In this document: in pieces, positions 34,016 through 45,176 of the stretch | Position numbering within the stretch: position 1 is the first letter of the stretch | How the letters are laid out: every line of letters begins with the position of its first letter | Assembly: GCA_030280995.1 (NCBI GenBank) | Contig: JASXTE010000011.1 | Coordinates: 4,050,501 to 4,114,500 of the forward strand | Origin: Hemileia vastatrix | Lineage: Eukaryota > Basidiomycota > Pucciniomycetes > Pucciniales > Zaghouaniaceae | Length of the DNA stretch: 64,000 bases | Direction: 5' to 3' | The notes under the pieces: generated by a model | The model's input: the letters and a program-made list of their open reading frames with translations, nothing else | Database searches by the model: none | What the model was told of the DNA's origin: nothing | Position numbers and translations under genes: made by a program

Positions 34016-36240
34016 ATGAATTTTATTTCAAGATTTCAAAACTCACCAACCCCCACAACTTTTCAGCAAGGACATTTGAATGTTCATATTTTTGGACTAT
34101 TTGAAGAAAGAAAACCAACCCTTGTCGGTAATCTTTCTCAAGTGCAGAGTCAGCACATTGGACCACTATTGGGTGAAATTGGGACTGTATCTCACAATTT
34201 AAACCAAAGAAGTGCCTTGAATCCTATGAAGCCATTCTATTTTCATGCTTACTTGGTTCCAGTTTTTGGTAATCAGTATCAACTTTGGGGATGTCTCTTT
34301 TCTTCAAGAACACTAATCAGTCTTGCTAAAGAAGCATTTTCTTCTGCTCAAATCAATTTATGTGTGATCTTGAACTACGACTCCACTATCTTTTTTAATA
34401 TCCCGCATGTAATGTTTGAAGGCTCTTTCCAAACATCTCAGAGTACTCAAGATTGGAAAGCTGATCAACTTATCCAAGGAGTAAAAACAGCTCTCAAAAC
34501 ACATCAACTTCAAGCAATAAATTTTATGATTGACAGTGAAAAAATGTTAAAGGAAATGTTGGATATCATGTGGAGGCACCAGGAAAACCATTGACTTAGA
34601 ACTGGATTTGATGACTATAAAGATCAGTTTCCTAGAAATAAATTAACCCCTGAAGGAGACGGGCCAATACTCGCTGATGATATGGGTTTGGGAAAGATGC
34701 TGTCAACTCCTTCTCTTATAAGTGCAACTCAAAGTGAATCAAGACAATTCCAGGTATCTGAAAATCAAGAAGGTATTAAATGGAGTTCAGCCACACTCAT
34801 TATATGCCCACTGGCAACAGTATCGAATTGCATCAATGAAATAAGTGTGCACTTTGAAGATAATGTGCTTCTTTGCAAGGTTCTTTATGGGAAAGATTTT
34901 CAAAATACTAACCTCAATGAGCTACAGGACACTGCTATTGTTTTAACGACCTATGAACAGCTAGCCCAACAATGTCAAAAAATTAAAGCCAAAAAAAGAT
35001 ACTGGTGACTCAAAAGCTCTTTTGGTATAGAGTTGTTTTAGATGAAGCTCAGTTAGTGCCCAATTTTATATCTAAATCTTAAAACTTAATTTTCATAATC
35101 AATTTTTATAAATATTCTTTTAGTTACATTAAAAATCCTTACTTGCAGAGGGCTCAAACAATATTTGACTTGGAATCCCAATACCAACTATGCTTGACTA
35201 GAACTCCACTTCAGAACAGGCCAACTGACCTTCAAAGTTTCATATTTTTTCTTAGAATTGAAAAGTGGCAAGAAGACTGGTTATGGAAGAATTTCCTTTT
35301 TCCAGGTTTGCAAAAAGGAAAGGCTAATTCTATTAAATCAATCAATCACTTAATGAAAGTCATAAGCCTACGTAGAGCAAAAGATGCAATTTTGTCTCTT
35401 CCAAAAAATATTCAAAGGGGGATATCAATTCAATTAGCAGATCCATGGAGGTCTAAACTTGATGTGCTTCAAGAAGGATTAACTGAGCAATATGGGCTCT
35501 CCAGAAGCACTGACCTCCCTTGGGACTCATCTGAGTTTCTTAGAGAGCTGATGATTTTAAGAAAATTCTGCAACCATCTAATCTACAAAAATCTGGATAA
35601 AACTCCAGCTTTTGGTTTCACCTGGCAGCATTCCACAAAGATTTGTCATCTTTTAGGCCACTTGAAAAACTTTTTGTCTGGTGAAAGGGGCATAAATTTT
35701 CTGAAAGCTGTTATATTCTCAAACTTTGAAGACTTTTTGCAGATATTAGTGATTCTATAATGAATTTTTTTACAAAACTTTGTAGGCTTATTAAAAACAA
35801 TTTTCTAATATTTCAAAATAGAATAAAAATCGCTCTAGATGATCACAATATTAGGTATACCTAGTATATGGGTGAACCCAGCAGGACAAAGCAAGACAAA
35901 AATATGCATGAATTCCATTTTAATAAAAATTGCCAAGTTTTGGTTGGAACAATTCAGGCTGCAGGAGTGGGTATAGATCTCAAGTGTGCTCAAAATGTAT
36001 ATATAGTGGTGAGCTCAATGTCTTATATTTCATATTAAGAACAAAAATATTAAATTTTTTATATCTTCAATGTTGAAATAGAAGCTGAATTGGAATCCAG
36101 CAGTTGAGCAGCAGGCTGTTGATTGGCTGTATAGAATGGGGCAGCAAAATGAAGTAAATGTTTTGAATTATTTTGTGCATGGAAGTGTAGAATTCAGCAT
36201 GTATAAGATTCAAAGGAAAAAAATGCAGCTACCATTTTAA
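34016..36240 (+). pseudogene. Decayed SNF2-family ATPase
   Basis: Motifs in order: Walker A ILADDMGLGKM (34670-34700; the usual T after GK is M), VLDEAQ where the family has DEAH (about 35040), LTRTPLQN where it has LTGTPLQN, SLRRAKDAILSLP, then helicase C-terminal VIFSNFEDFL, QAAGVGIDLKCAQN and WNPAVEQQAVDWLYRMGQ. A good intron (36009-36081, GTGAGC...AAATAG) splits the last two in frame. Defects are TGA 34592-34594, a shift near 35008 and a TAG near 35860. The layout is like the Rad5/Rad16/HLTF group, but no RING finger is seen. It may be a relict host gene or cargo of the neighbouring DNA transposon. Confidence 0.75.
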
Positions 36241-36372
36241 GCCAAATTAAAACTCTATAAATATTAATGATAATAGTAATTGTTAAAATTATGTTTTTGT
36301 ATTCAAGGCTAAGTGTCCCAAACAGTGGAAATGAGGAGTATGAGTGTGCAAACCTATTATTAAGAGAGTTTG

Positions 36373-37499
36373 TCAATCACTCACATTAGAGGAAGCAAGA
36401 ATTTCAAGGAGAGCAGGTAAATTTATGGGATTTTGATGATTTAAAAGTCTGAGTTGTTGAGGATTTAGAGATGCAAGATATAAGGGAGAATAAAATTCAT
36501 TTGGCAAACCCTGGGGGACATGAGAAGGATTAAGGTTAGGTGATAATGTTGAAACCAAACTGATTCTTTTGTACAAGGCCAAGTCCTTTAGCACACTTCC
36601 AGAGTAGGTCAAAGTATCTTGTATATCAAAGTGTTGTTGGTCAAGATATTGTGCAACTTTAGAAAAATCTTCAGACCTCCAATGCATTGAGATACGTGTT
36701 AAAGATCCATCATTATCAATTTTGGTGTCTGAACAACACTTGATGTTTGTGAAAAGGTTGTGATAAGTTTCACAATGTAGAAGTAGTTTAAGAAGTTTAG
36801 TTTGGTTAACTGAATTCTAAGAATTATTGTTATTTGAAATAAAGGTCATATACAAAAATTGTTGAAAAAAAAGGGATTTTCATACTTTTTTTTAAATTCT
36901 ATATTTATGCTTTCTCACTTTGATTATTTCTTGAGAGATATCAGTATCTTTCCCAAGTCTTAAATTATCAGAATGACCTAAAAGCCAATGGTGAAGAACT
37001 CCCATTTGATTTGAGAAGCTAATTTGAGTTGAGTCAATTGGATATGCAATCAAATTATTGGTTTTTAAGGCATTTTCCCAGTGTTTAATGAGAATATTTG
37101 CCAAGACCTGGTTCCATTTGTCAAACCAATCTAGGTTCCAAGCAAAAGTTGAACCTGGGAAACTGCACATGCCAAGGTGGTAAATAAAAGATTCATGGAA
37201 AATTGGTGGAAACTTTTCTGAAACAGCTGAATTTGATTCTGGATGAGGTACTTTAAAGGCGATGTTTCAAAATTCATGTCGAATGATGAAAATCTGTCTA
37301 ATTTCTCTTCATTAGGGTTTTGTTTCCATACATTTGATTCTGGTGACATATCCAAAAGTGAACAACAAAAATTTTGTATAGATCTACAAAAGTGGGAATT
37401 AAATGGAGGCAAAGTCTCATTAAAAATTCTTTTAAGTGTTTGTGTGTTTTTGGGAAGGATTCCATGAGGAAAGTAAGAGCTACTAGGGTTCATAAACAA
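36373..37499 (-). pseudogene. Unknown gene convergent with the SNF2 gene, one frameshift
   Basis: I do not recognise it. From ATG 37499 an open frame runs to about 37240, where a one-base shift moves to the frame with FPGSTFAWNLDWFDKW. This continues to an intron with GTGAGA donor after QEIIK (about 36914) and TTCTTAG acceptor (about 36822). The spliced frame goes on without stops to TGA at 36373. About 340 residues in all, no transmembrane or zinc motif seen, rich in Leu, Asn, Ser and Phe. Apart from the single shift it is well preserved. It could be a second gene of the adjacent Plavaka-like transposon. Confidence 0.45.
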
Positions 37500-38547
37500 T
37501 TAGATTAAGAAAGTGTTCAATAAAATTAAACAAAGAGGAAGGATAAATTGTGGAGCTTTAAAACTTTATGATCAAAGTTGATTTAAGGAGAAGTATCACA
37601 AAAATTAAGAATAAGAAATATTTCAACTTTATGGCATTATAATATGCATAAATTATATTTTTAGATGCAACTTGAACTTAAAAGGAATGGTACAAAAGGA
37701 AGAGAATTATTATGTGATAAAAGCGGACTCATTTGAGAAAAAGATTTTTTTTTCTTTTCAAAAAATGTTTCCACAAAAATAATTTGATAAATGTGAGGCT
37801 ATGTTCATTTTTGATTACAAAAAATTATTTTTGGTCCAATATGATAGTAATAAATATTCCATTGAGTAATCTTTTTCAACCTGAATAAATAGACTAGAGT
37901 GTCACTTCATCACCTTTATGTATGAAAATTTATACAAGTTTTCAGATTTTTTGTGATGCTTTAAGGTTTAAACTTTTGTAGCATCTATTATTTAAGTATT
38001 TTTGATTATTTCTTTATGTAATATTATACCTAGTACAGATCAATTTTCAAAGTGAAGGAAATATTTTTGTGATTGTTTTTTACAAAAAATTAACCTTATT
38101 TTTGGAGTAACTTTTTAAATAATTATGTTAAAAATATGGATTACTTTTCTTATAGTCCATAACTAAATTTCCTTACTAAAATCAAATAATTATAGGGTAG
38201 TTAGATATAACTCAGAAGGCATTTGATAGAAAAATAATTAAGATGCTTGTGTGTACAATAGAATTTTTTCTATGATAGAAAATATTCTGATAAACATGCA
38301 TGCATTGTTGTACAAATGCAGAGAGTATGCGGAATACAAATAAAGTAGACTGCATAGCTTTTAATTAATATATAATTTATCTGATTAAAAAGTAAACATT
38401 TAAACTTAAATAATTTCAAAACATATTCCATCATATTCTTTTGATAAAAAAATATATCTTATATTAGCTAGTGCCTTGCAAAAAAAGGAATCCCTTCATT
38501 TGGTAACTTTCAAAAGCTAACTTATTCCTACATTTACCACAATTACA
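37500..38547. other. No gene seen
   Basis: Strongly AT-rich, long T and A runs, almost no CpG, no frame on either strand. Terminal repeats of a DNA transposon were looked for by eye and not found. Confidence 0.5.
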
Positions 38548-40016
38548 ATGCTTCCATTTTTTCATGTATGTCGATGTCAAGAGCTTCGATGTGTCAATAG
38601 AAAGTATCAAACTTCTTCTGGGTCCTTTGAAGTTGGTATGGCTTTCAAAAGCTCTAATTCTTTTGCAAAACATCAAGAGGAAAGAAATAGGAAGGTCCAG
38701 ATGGTTATTTCTTCCAACAATCCTCTTAACATTGGAAGTTCCAGCTCCACAGAAACAGTAAGCTGTATATCTATAGTTCAAAGTGAGAATAAAAGCCTTT
38801 ATGATGTTTTGATGATTTATTATATTGGGGCAGTTGCTATTGGGGGGAGAAGTATCTTCAACAGTCTCTAGAAACTCAAATCTTGGGGAACGGTATAGCC
38901 AAATAATTATGTGGCAGGCAGCAAAGATTTTTCTGATTCATCATTTGATAAAAGAAGTTTGTACTCAATTTTTGGATGAATAAATTAAGAAGCTCAAACT
39001 TCTAGGTGATAGTGGAAGACTGGATTCTGATAGCATTGTCCACCTGATCCCACGCTCAATAGATACAGTTTTTAGTCGATTAAAGCTCAATCAATCATTT
39101 TTCACTAAAACATGCTGTCCTAAATGCTTTGCTCTTCATGAGTATAACTCTGAATCTCAAACATCTATACTATGTTTCAATCAACCATTTTTTTCACATT
39201 AAAGCGCTATTTAAATATGTTTGGAGCAGGACAAATTGTAGTTAAATTTGATGAAAGGCTATATTTGATGAAGCAACATCAAGAACATGTAAAATACTTA
39301 TCTCTTAAAACATTTCATCACCATTCATTTATCGACTTGCTTAAGAAAAAGATCAAATAGTTCAAATTTGAGCTTCTGATTGAGAAGAAAACCCCTGTGG
39401 CAGACGATGTAGAGTGTGATTTAATGAAGGATATTTGTGATGGTTCAATTTGGAAAAACTTTCCATTACCACTCCATCTCTGGGTGGCAATGATGATGAA
39501 TATACAATAACTTCAGACAACTAAATGTTTACTTTATATGTTGACTGGTTTAGGCCTGGTGTTAATAGGATTGAGGGTCATCAGATGTCTGTAGGCAATA
39601 TAATTAAGATGTGTAAGAACCTACCTCAAGAAGATAGATACAAAATGGAAAATATTTATTTGTATGCTATTATACCTGGACCATCAGAACCCACAAATGA
39701 ACAGCTTAATCACCTTCTAAAACCTCTGGCTAATTATCTACAAACTCTATGGGATGGTATATTGATTGAAAAGACGCATCTTTATCCACGAGGCCAGAAT
39801 TTAAGAGTTGCATTGTTTTCTTTGATAGGTGACATTCCTGAAATACAAAAATTGGCTGGCTTTTTGAGTCACTCTGCAATAATGTTCTTCTCTTTCTGCA
39901 ATATCTCTAAAGATTAAATTAGTGAAAAAAATGTGGAAAATTTTTCATTATGGAATCATGAGGATCATATGTGCTGGGCAACAAAGTGGAAAAATTCTAG
40001 GTCACATTGGGAGCGT
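38548..40016 (+). pseudogene. Plavaka/CACTA-like (Tnp2-type) transposase, truncated by element D
   Basis: An N-terminal Cys-rich segment CRCQELRC with a later His (FAKHQEE) fits the entry zinc motif of these transposases. CCPKCFALHEYN follows near 39115. The most diagnostic part is at 39525-39917: LYVDWFRPG, CKNLPQEDRYKMENIYLYAI, IPGPSEPTNEQLNHLLKPL and a final FLSHSA...FCN. Another frame continues LWNHEDHMCWATKW to 40016, where the LTR of D begins. Several stops and shifts are present. Basidiomycete genomes carry many such cut-and-paste elements. Confidence 0.8.
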
Positions 40017-41103
40017 TGTAGAAAATCCTATAGTACTAGCTATAGGCCTTGACCAAGGGAGTTGGAGAAAAACCAGAGAGAAAATCCCCTGTCGCTTTAA
40101 AAAAATAGAGTGAGATTTACTTGCTAAAGTAAGTTGGTTCCTGTTTGCTAAAGCTCCTTTTCAACACACTTGACTGCTTGATGAGCCAAGAAAGTAGTCA
40201 CCAGACAGACTACCAGACCAAAGAACTGAAATGTAGACCAATTTCCACACCAGAAAAAGCAAAGATACTTGATGTAGGCTGCAAATCCACACCAGAGACA
40301 GCAATAATACTTGATATAGCTTGCAAGACTATACCAGAGAACCTGTTGCCAAAGTTGAGTTAAATGAAGAACTAACCTTGCAACAAACACAGCCAATTGT
40401 GGCCAAAAACAGTGAAAACTGAGTGAGGAACAAGGATATCACCTCCAGATGGTTGTATGATAATTAAAGTTGCCCCAAACTGTCTTATTCACTATATACA
40501 CACAGACCACTACTAAAGAGCCCATGCACGCCAACAAATTTGGCAACTGTACCAGCCAAATTGAATAAAAACCCTCCAGAAGCGCTCCCCAACCTTCTAA
40601 AACAGAGGGGGGTGGGCTTCCCAAATTTGGAGATGCCTCCTGAAGCGGCCCGCTCTCCCTGAAGCCAGAAAACCAATAAAAACACCTAATCTACTTAGAA
40701 AAATTAACTACAACTACTAAAACCCTTAAAACACAGAATTACACTATAAAAACCTTGAAACATGAAATATAGAGCAAAATTAGCCCTATCCAATGGTACT
40801 AAGTACTTAACCCTAAGACTTAAGGTTAGCCCGTAAAACACAAAAAACAAAATTAAACAGCTATCTTTGTAACTGAAGAGTGAAGAAATGACCCCTTAAA
40901 ACTTAGAATATGAAAAATATTATCGAGTAATGAAATATAGAGAAAACCGGGGCTATCCAATGATAGTACCACATACCTGCAGTCCCAATATTCACAGAAT
41001 ACAACCAGAAAAACACCCAATTTTCCAACAGATGCCAATTAAGACATGCACAAACAGCGCCAAACAAAACAACACAGGCACCTGCCAATGTTGGAAGACC
41101 ACA
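40017..41103 (-). repeat. 3' LTR of element D
   Basis: 1087 bp, direct repeat of 51802-52808 and inverted relative to the E LTR at 62543-63614. Its outer edge interrupts the transposase frame. Its inner edge abuts the polypurine tract GGAGGGAGGA (41104-41113, minus strand), identical to that of C. Confidence 0.92.
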
Positions 41104-41184
41104 TCCTCCCTCCAATTCAGAATTTCCACATTCTTTCTTCATCAAACCACCATGTTAAACTTTCTTCCCAAATAAACCTCTGAA

Positions 41185-41793
41185 ATGGGTCCTTGCCAAT
41201 ACTGCATTGACAATAATCTAATCTGCACCATCACACCTCCTGTCCATCCATACAGAACGTCCTGTGATGTCTTCCAAACCAGAAAGAAGACCTGCTACAG
41301 ACCTGGTCCATTATCTCCTGCAACAGCTTCACCTCCACCTCAACCTAGTGCATCTTCTATCAGCACCAAAAGATCTGGGCCATCCATCTTGATTCCCAGA
41401 TTAATCAAAAATCTACACCCTTCCCAGAAGAGTGCCAAAACCACTAAAACAACAAGTTCCACCATCCCTGGTCCATCTAATGGTAAAAACTTCCATTTCT
41501 TCTTTCCACTTTATAAAACGGATGACTTCTCAGTTCCTTCATCTTCTGACAGTGATAATAACAATGTAGGATCCATTGAACCAACAACACCAAACCACTT
41601 GACCACCATTAAGGCCAAGTTCCAACAAAACACGTCTCAACAGAAAAAACTTCTGCTAAACTACTTCCAATCCACTCCTGCTAGAGATCCACAGGACATT
41701 GAGAACAGAAGACACCTCATTCACCAGTTTTAGGCTAACTCTGAACAATTCATTTCATCTCTTGATTCCCTGTGTAATTCCACTAGTACTTGA
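41185..41793 (+). pseudogene. First antisense accessory gene of element D, zinc-cluster type
   Basis: Starts at ATG 41185, 72 bp from the polypurine tract. The cluster reads CQYC, C after six, then CDV with the fifth cysteine changed to Phe, then C: CX2CX6CX12C, two residues, F, six residues, C. A Ser/Pro-rich linker contains a likely 51-nt intron (GTAAAA...TCTCAG, neutral for the frame). The C-terminus LLNYFQSTPA, ENRRHLIHQF, then EQF resembles the end of the gene in C (LAYFQETPA, KRRILMQSF, VEQF). A TAG follows HQF. The lost cysteine and the stop indicate loss of function. Confidence 0.7.
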
Positions 41794-41853
41794 TCTTGAT
41801 TCAGAAAAGAAAAATTGACCACACCCTCTATAGGATGTAACCACAAACAACCC

Positions 41854-42224
41854 TCAGTTTTAAGTCTTGGGTGACCATCCTCATTTTATAGTCTTGGGGG
41901 ACTCAAAAACCCTCAGTTTAAAGTCTTAGGTGACTCAAACATCTAAATCATAAACTCAGAACCAGAGATCAACTACATTAAGACACAGAGAAAAAACTAT
42001 CATTCTGGGGTAATTGTGAATAGAGCTTCCAGCCAATAAATTACCCCCAAACTTGCCTTTGCTAAATTCAGAGGCTCCCCCTGTGGATACCCTCCGCCAA
42101 TCTTTCAAACCCATTCCTCAGTTCATAGTCTTGGGGGGCTACACCATCAAACAATCCTCAGTTTAAAGTCTTGGGGGACTATTCTTGAAACCATAGATTT
42201 TTCAGTTTAGAGTCTTGATGGACT
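41854..42224 (-). repeat. Six hairpin modules between the two antisense genes of D
   Basis: Modules at 41854, 41881, 41913, 42118, 42157 and 42201, with stems such as AGTC/GACT and loops TTGGGG or TTAGGT. They surround hairpin 3 of the D type (42007-42047, GGGGTAATT/AATTACCCC). The intergenic region is therefore structured RNA like the array in C. Confidence 0.75.
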
Positions 42225-42376
42225 ATCAGAATTTTGCATAAAATAGACGCAGCCAATTTCATACAGAATACACCTACAGCCAACCTACTGAACTTCCACC
42301 TTCACTTCATCATCTACCCATCACTGACAAAAATCTCCTTCTTATCTCTTTCCATTCTATTTTCTCACCACAGATC

Positions 42377-43878
42377 ATGGCTGAATCCCCTGATGTTGAC
42401 CTCTCTAATCTTCCTTGCTTCACTGCTCCCAAGGACTATTCCTTCAAACAGTGCATCCACATGTGCAGACCTTGCACATTCACTCTTCAAACTCCTGAAG
42501 CCACATTCTACAACAGGGCCTGTGATTCTTGCTACTCCAAAAAGAAGAACTGTGACAAGGATGCCAACTATCTTATTCCTCCTCCTTCACCTTCTCATAA
42601 ATACCTCTCCAGATCCCCTACCAGATCCCCAGAGCTTGGTCCAGCCTCTTCATCTTTATCCTCAGCACCATCCAGAAGATCCCGGAACTCAGTTTCCAGA
42701 ACTCTTTCAAAAAGGCCTGCTTTAACTTCCCAAGAAACAGCTTTTATCTCTGCTAAATTAGCTCCAAAAGCTTAAAAATCAGCTCCTAGGCTTCTAGACC
42801 ACGTCCAGGCGGCCCTCCCGCCTCACTAGACAGTGAAAATCAAGCTGAAAACCTCCAAAAACAATGAGAAAACAGCCAAATTCCTCCAATAAACAAAAAC
42901 AACTCCACGCAGCCACCTCCCACTGCTCCCAGAGCAATGCAGCCAACCTCTCCAAGGTCCGAAAACTCCACAATTTCACAAATTTCTAGGAGACCTTCCA
43001 GAGGACCCCAGGAAGAAACCAGAGCACCCAACACCGCACCCAAGCAACAACTTTGCCCCCAATTAAGGCAACGAAACTACACCTCTCCTCTGTCATCCAA
43101 CTATTCTTCTGACAGTTCCATTCCTTCAAAAGAATCATCCAGAAGAGATCAATCCGCTTCCAGATCAACCTCTCCTTCCCCATCTTATAAAAACCCTGGT
43201 ACGCCATCACCAGCACCTCATCCAACTGAATCAAGCAGAAATATTAACAACACCAACAACATACCTGCTACTCCAACTAGGCCCCAGGAACATCAGCCTC
43301 CTAGTTCACCTTCCTCAAACCTTTCAGAGGAAGACCAAGAGAATCCATATCTTTCCCTGATTAATCCACCTACTATCACCATTCCAAAATCTTCAAAAGT
43401 CCTAATTCTTGCCGCTTACAAATTTGATGAGCTTCCAAACTGTAAGTACCACATTAATTCATTCAATTTCTTCAACAAAAAAAATTACTGATCCAATTCT
43501 TCTTGTCTAGTTGGCACCCTTCCTCCTGAATCTACTATTGGAGTTTGCCAACCTCTAGAAACTTCTTTAACCCTGGATTATGGAGACATGAAACAACACC
43601 TCAGCACCATGTGTTCAAACATGCTGAAAGCCTTTGCCCTCCATGGACCTTTAAATGACTTTGAGAAAAACTTTAGGAAACAACTATTGGACGACCACTG
43701 GAAGATGTCTAGGATCATTAAGCACACCTTCAAACAATCCATTCCTGCCTCTTCTTCTTCCTCTTCTAAACTTCCATCCAAACCCATTCCTGCCCATTAT
43801 AATCCATATAATCTCTCCAGCAGGATGCACTTCAAAGAACACAGTGCTTCCCACAACCCCAACAAAAAACAAAAATGA
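42377..43878 (+). pseudogene. Second antisense accessory gene of element D
   Basis: From ATG 42377 the frame has CRPC, a Pro where the third cysteine is expected, then CDSC, six residues and C with a basic YSKKKN segment. A long Ser/Pro/Arg linker follows. The first frame stops at 42773; a second frame, 42937-43441, continues the linker. It joins in frame, across a 69-bp intron (43442-43510, GTAAGT...GTCTAG), to 43511-43878. This last exon has KAFALHGPLNDFEKNFRKQL, related to the C-terminal motif of the family. One frame change and the altered cluster suggest decay or divergence. It is larger than the first gene and not a recent copy of it. Confidence 0.62.
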
Positions 43879-44133
43879 CATCATAATCCAGACCAGCTTC
43901 CAAAAACATCATCATCCAGACAAAGAGCTCCTGCAAAAAGATTAAAAACATAATAAAAGATAAAAAATAAAAAACAATTAATAACTATAAATTTAATTTT
44001 TTTTAAAAGTCTACTAACATACTAAAATAAAAAGTGATCAGTAAAATAAAAATAAATGAAATAAAATAAAAGATAAAAAATAATACAAATGGTATCCACC
44101 AGCCAATTGATGAGCTGATCCCCTGATACCCTA

Positions 44134-45039
44134 CCACATCCAAGTGCACCTTGATGTGGATACACCTTAAATAATTTAAATGATTTGAAATAAGAAACAT
44201 AAATTAAGGGTAATAATGAGAATATAAAATAAAAAAATGACATTAATGAAAATAAAAATAAAATAAAATGATAAAATAGCATTGCCCGGCCAATTGATGA
44301 GCCTTTCCCCACCAATGCTTGCCCACATCCAGGTGACCCTGATGTGGTAACACCCTATATTTTTTATTTTATAATTTTAACAACCCCCATTAAAAAAATT
44401 AAAAGAAAAAAAGAGAAAAACGAAAATAATCTGAAACTACTATCTAGTAAAATCATAACTAAAAAAATCAAAGAAAGTCCAGCTCCATGTATGGTCCAGA
44501 TTAAGAGAAGGTCCAGTAAGAGAAATTCCAGTCCATAGAAATGATCACTGGGTGGGATCCCAAAAATATGTAAAAATGATGGGAGACCACCAGTGATCCA
44601 CCACCAACCCAAAAAAACCAAAGATAAAGAAGCCAGTCCCAAACCAGTTTAAAGTCATAGTGGACTTAAAACCTGAATAATAAATGATAGAACTAGAATT
44701 CAACTAGGAAAAACAAAAGACTTGAGACAGAAATTCTAGGGTAACTGTTCTAAAGAGCAGCCAGCTCATCTGTTACCCCCACACTTGCCAGAATAAAATC
44801 TAGAAGCCCCCTCTGGGTACCTTCTAACAAAAACACAACATCCAACACAATAGACCAAAACCAATAAGAGTGAAGAGTCCAGCATTTGAAAACCAAAGGA
44901 AATTCCAGTTTAAAGTAATAGACAACTAAAAACTGTAAAAAGAAACCAATACTAGGGTTAAACCAAATTAAGAGAAAGGGTTGGAAACAGACAATCTGGG
45001 GTAACTGTTCTACAGAGCAGCCAACCCATCAGTTACCCC
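44134..45039 (-). other. Structured 3' RNA region of element D
   Basis: Hairpin 1 twice (44134-44159 and 44323-44347, CCACATC...GATGTGG), hairpin 2 (44543-44598, GATCACTGGGTGG/CCACCAGTGATC), a CAGTTTA module (44644-44667), and hairpin 3 twice (44739-44778 GGGTAAC/GTTACCC; 44998-45039 GGGGTAACTG/CAGTTACCCC). The order matches C. Each is surrounded by AT-rich sequence with no gene. Confidence 0.72.
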
Positions 45040-45176
45040 TACACTTGCCAAAATCAAATCTAGAAGCCCCACCCATGGGTACCTTCTAACAAAAAGTTTC
45101 CAACTCAAAAGTTGCTCTGCAACACCAAAAATTTTAAAATTTAAAGAATGTTCCATAGTTTATCCTCATTGCAGAG

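Noticed and set aside
42794..43234. Minus-strand frames over the second D antisense gene
   Set aside because: Low-complexity shadows of the Ser/Pro-rich linker without conserved motifs.
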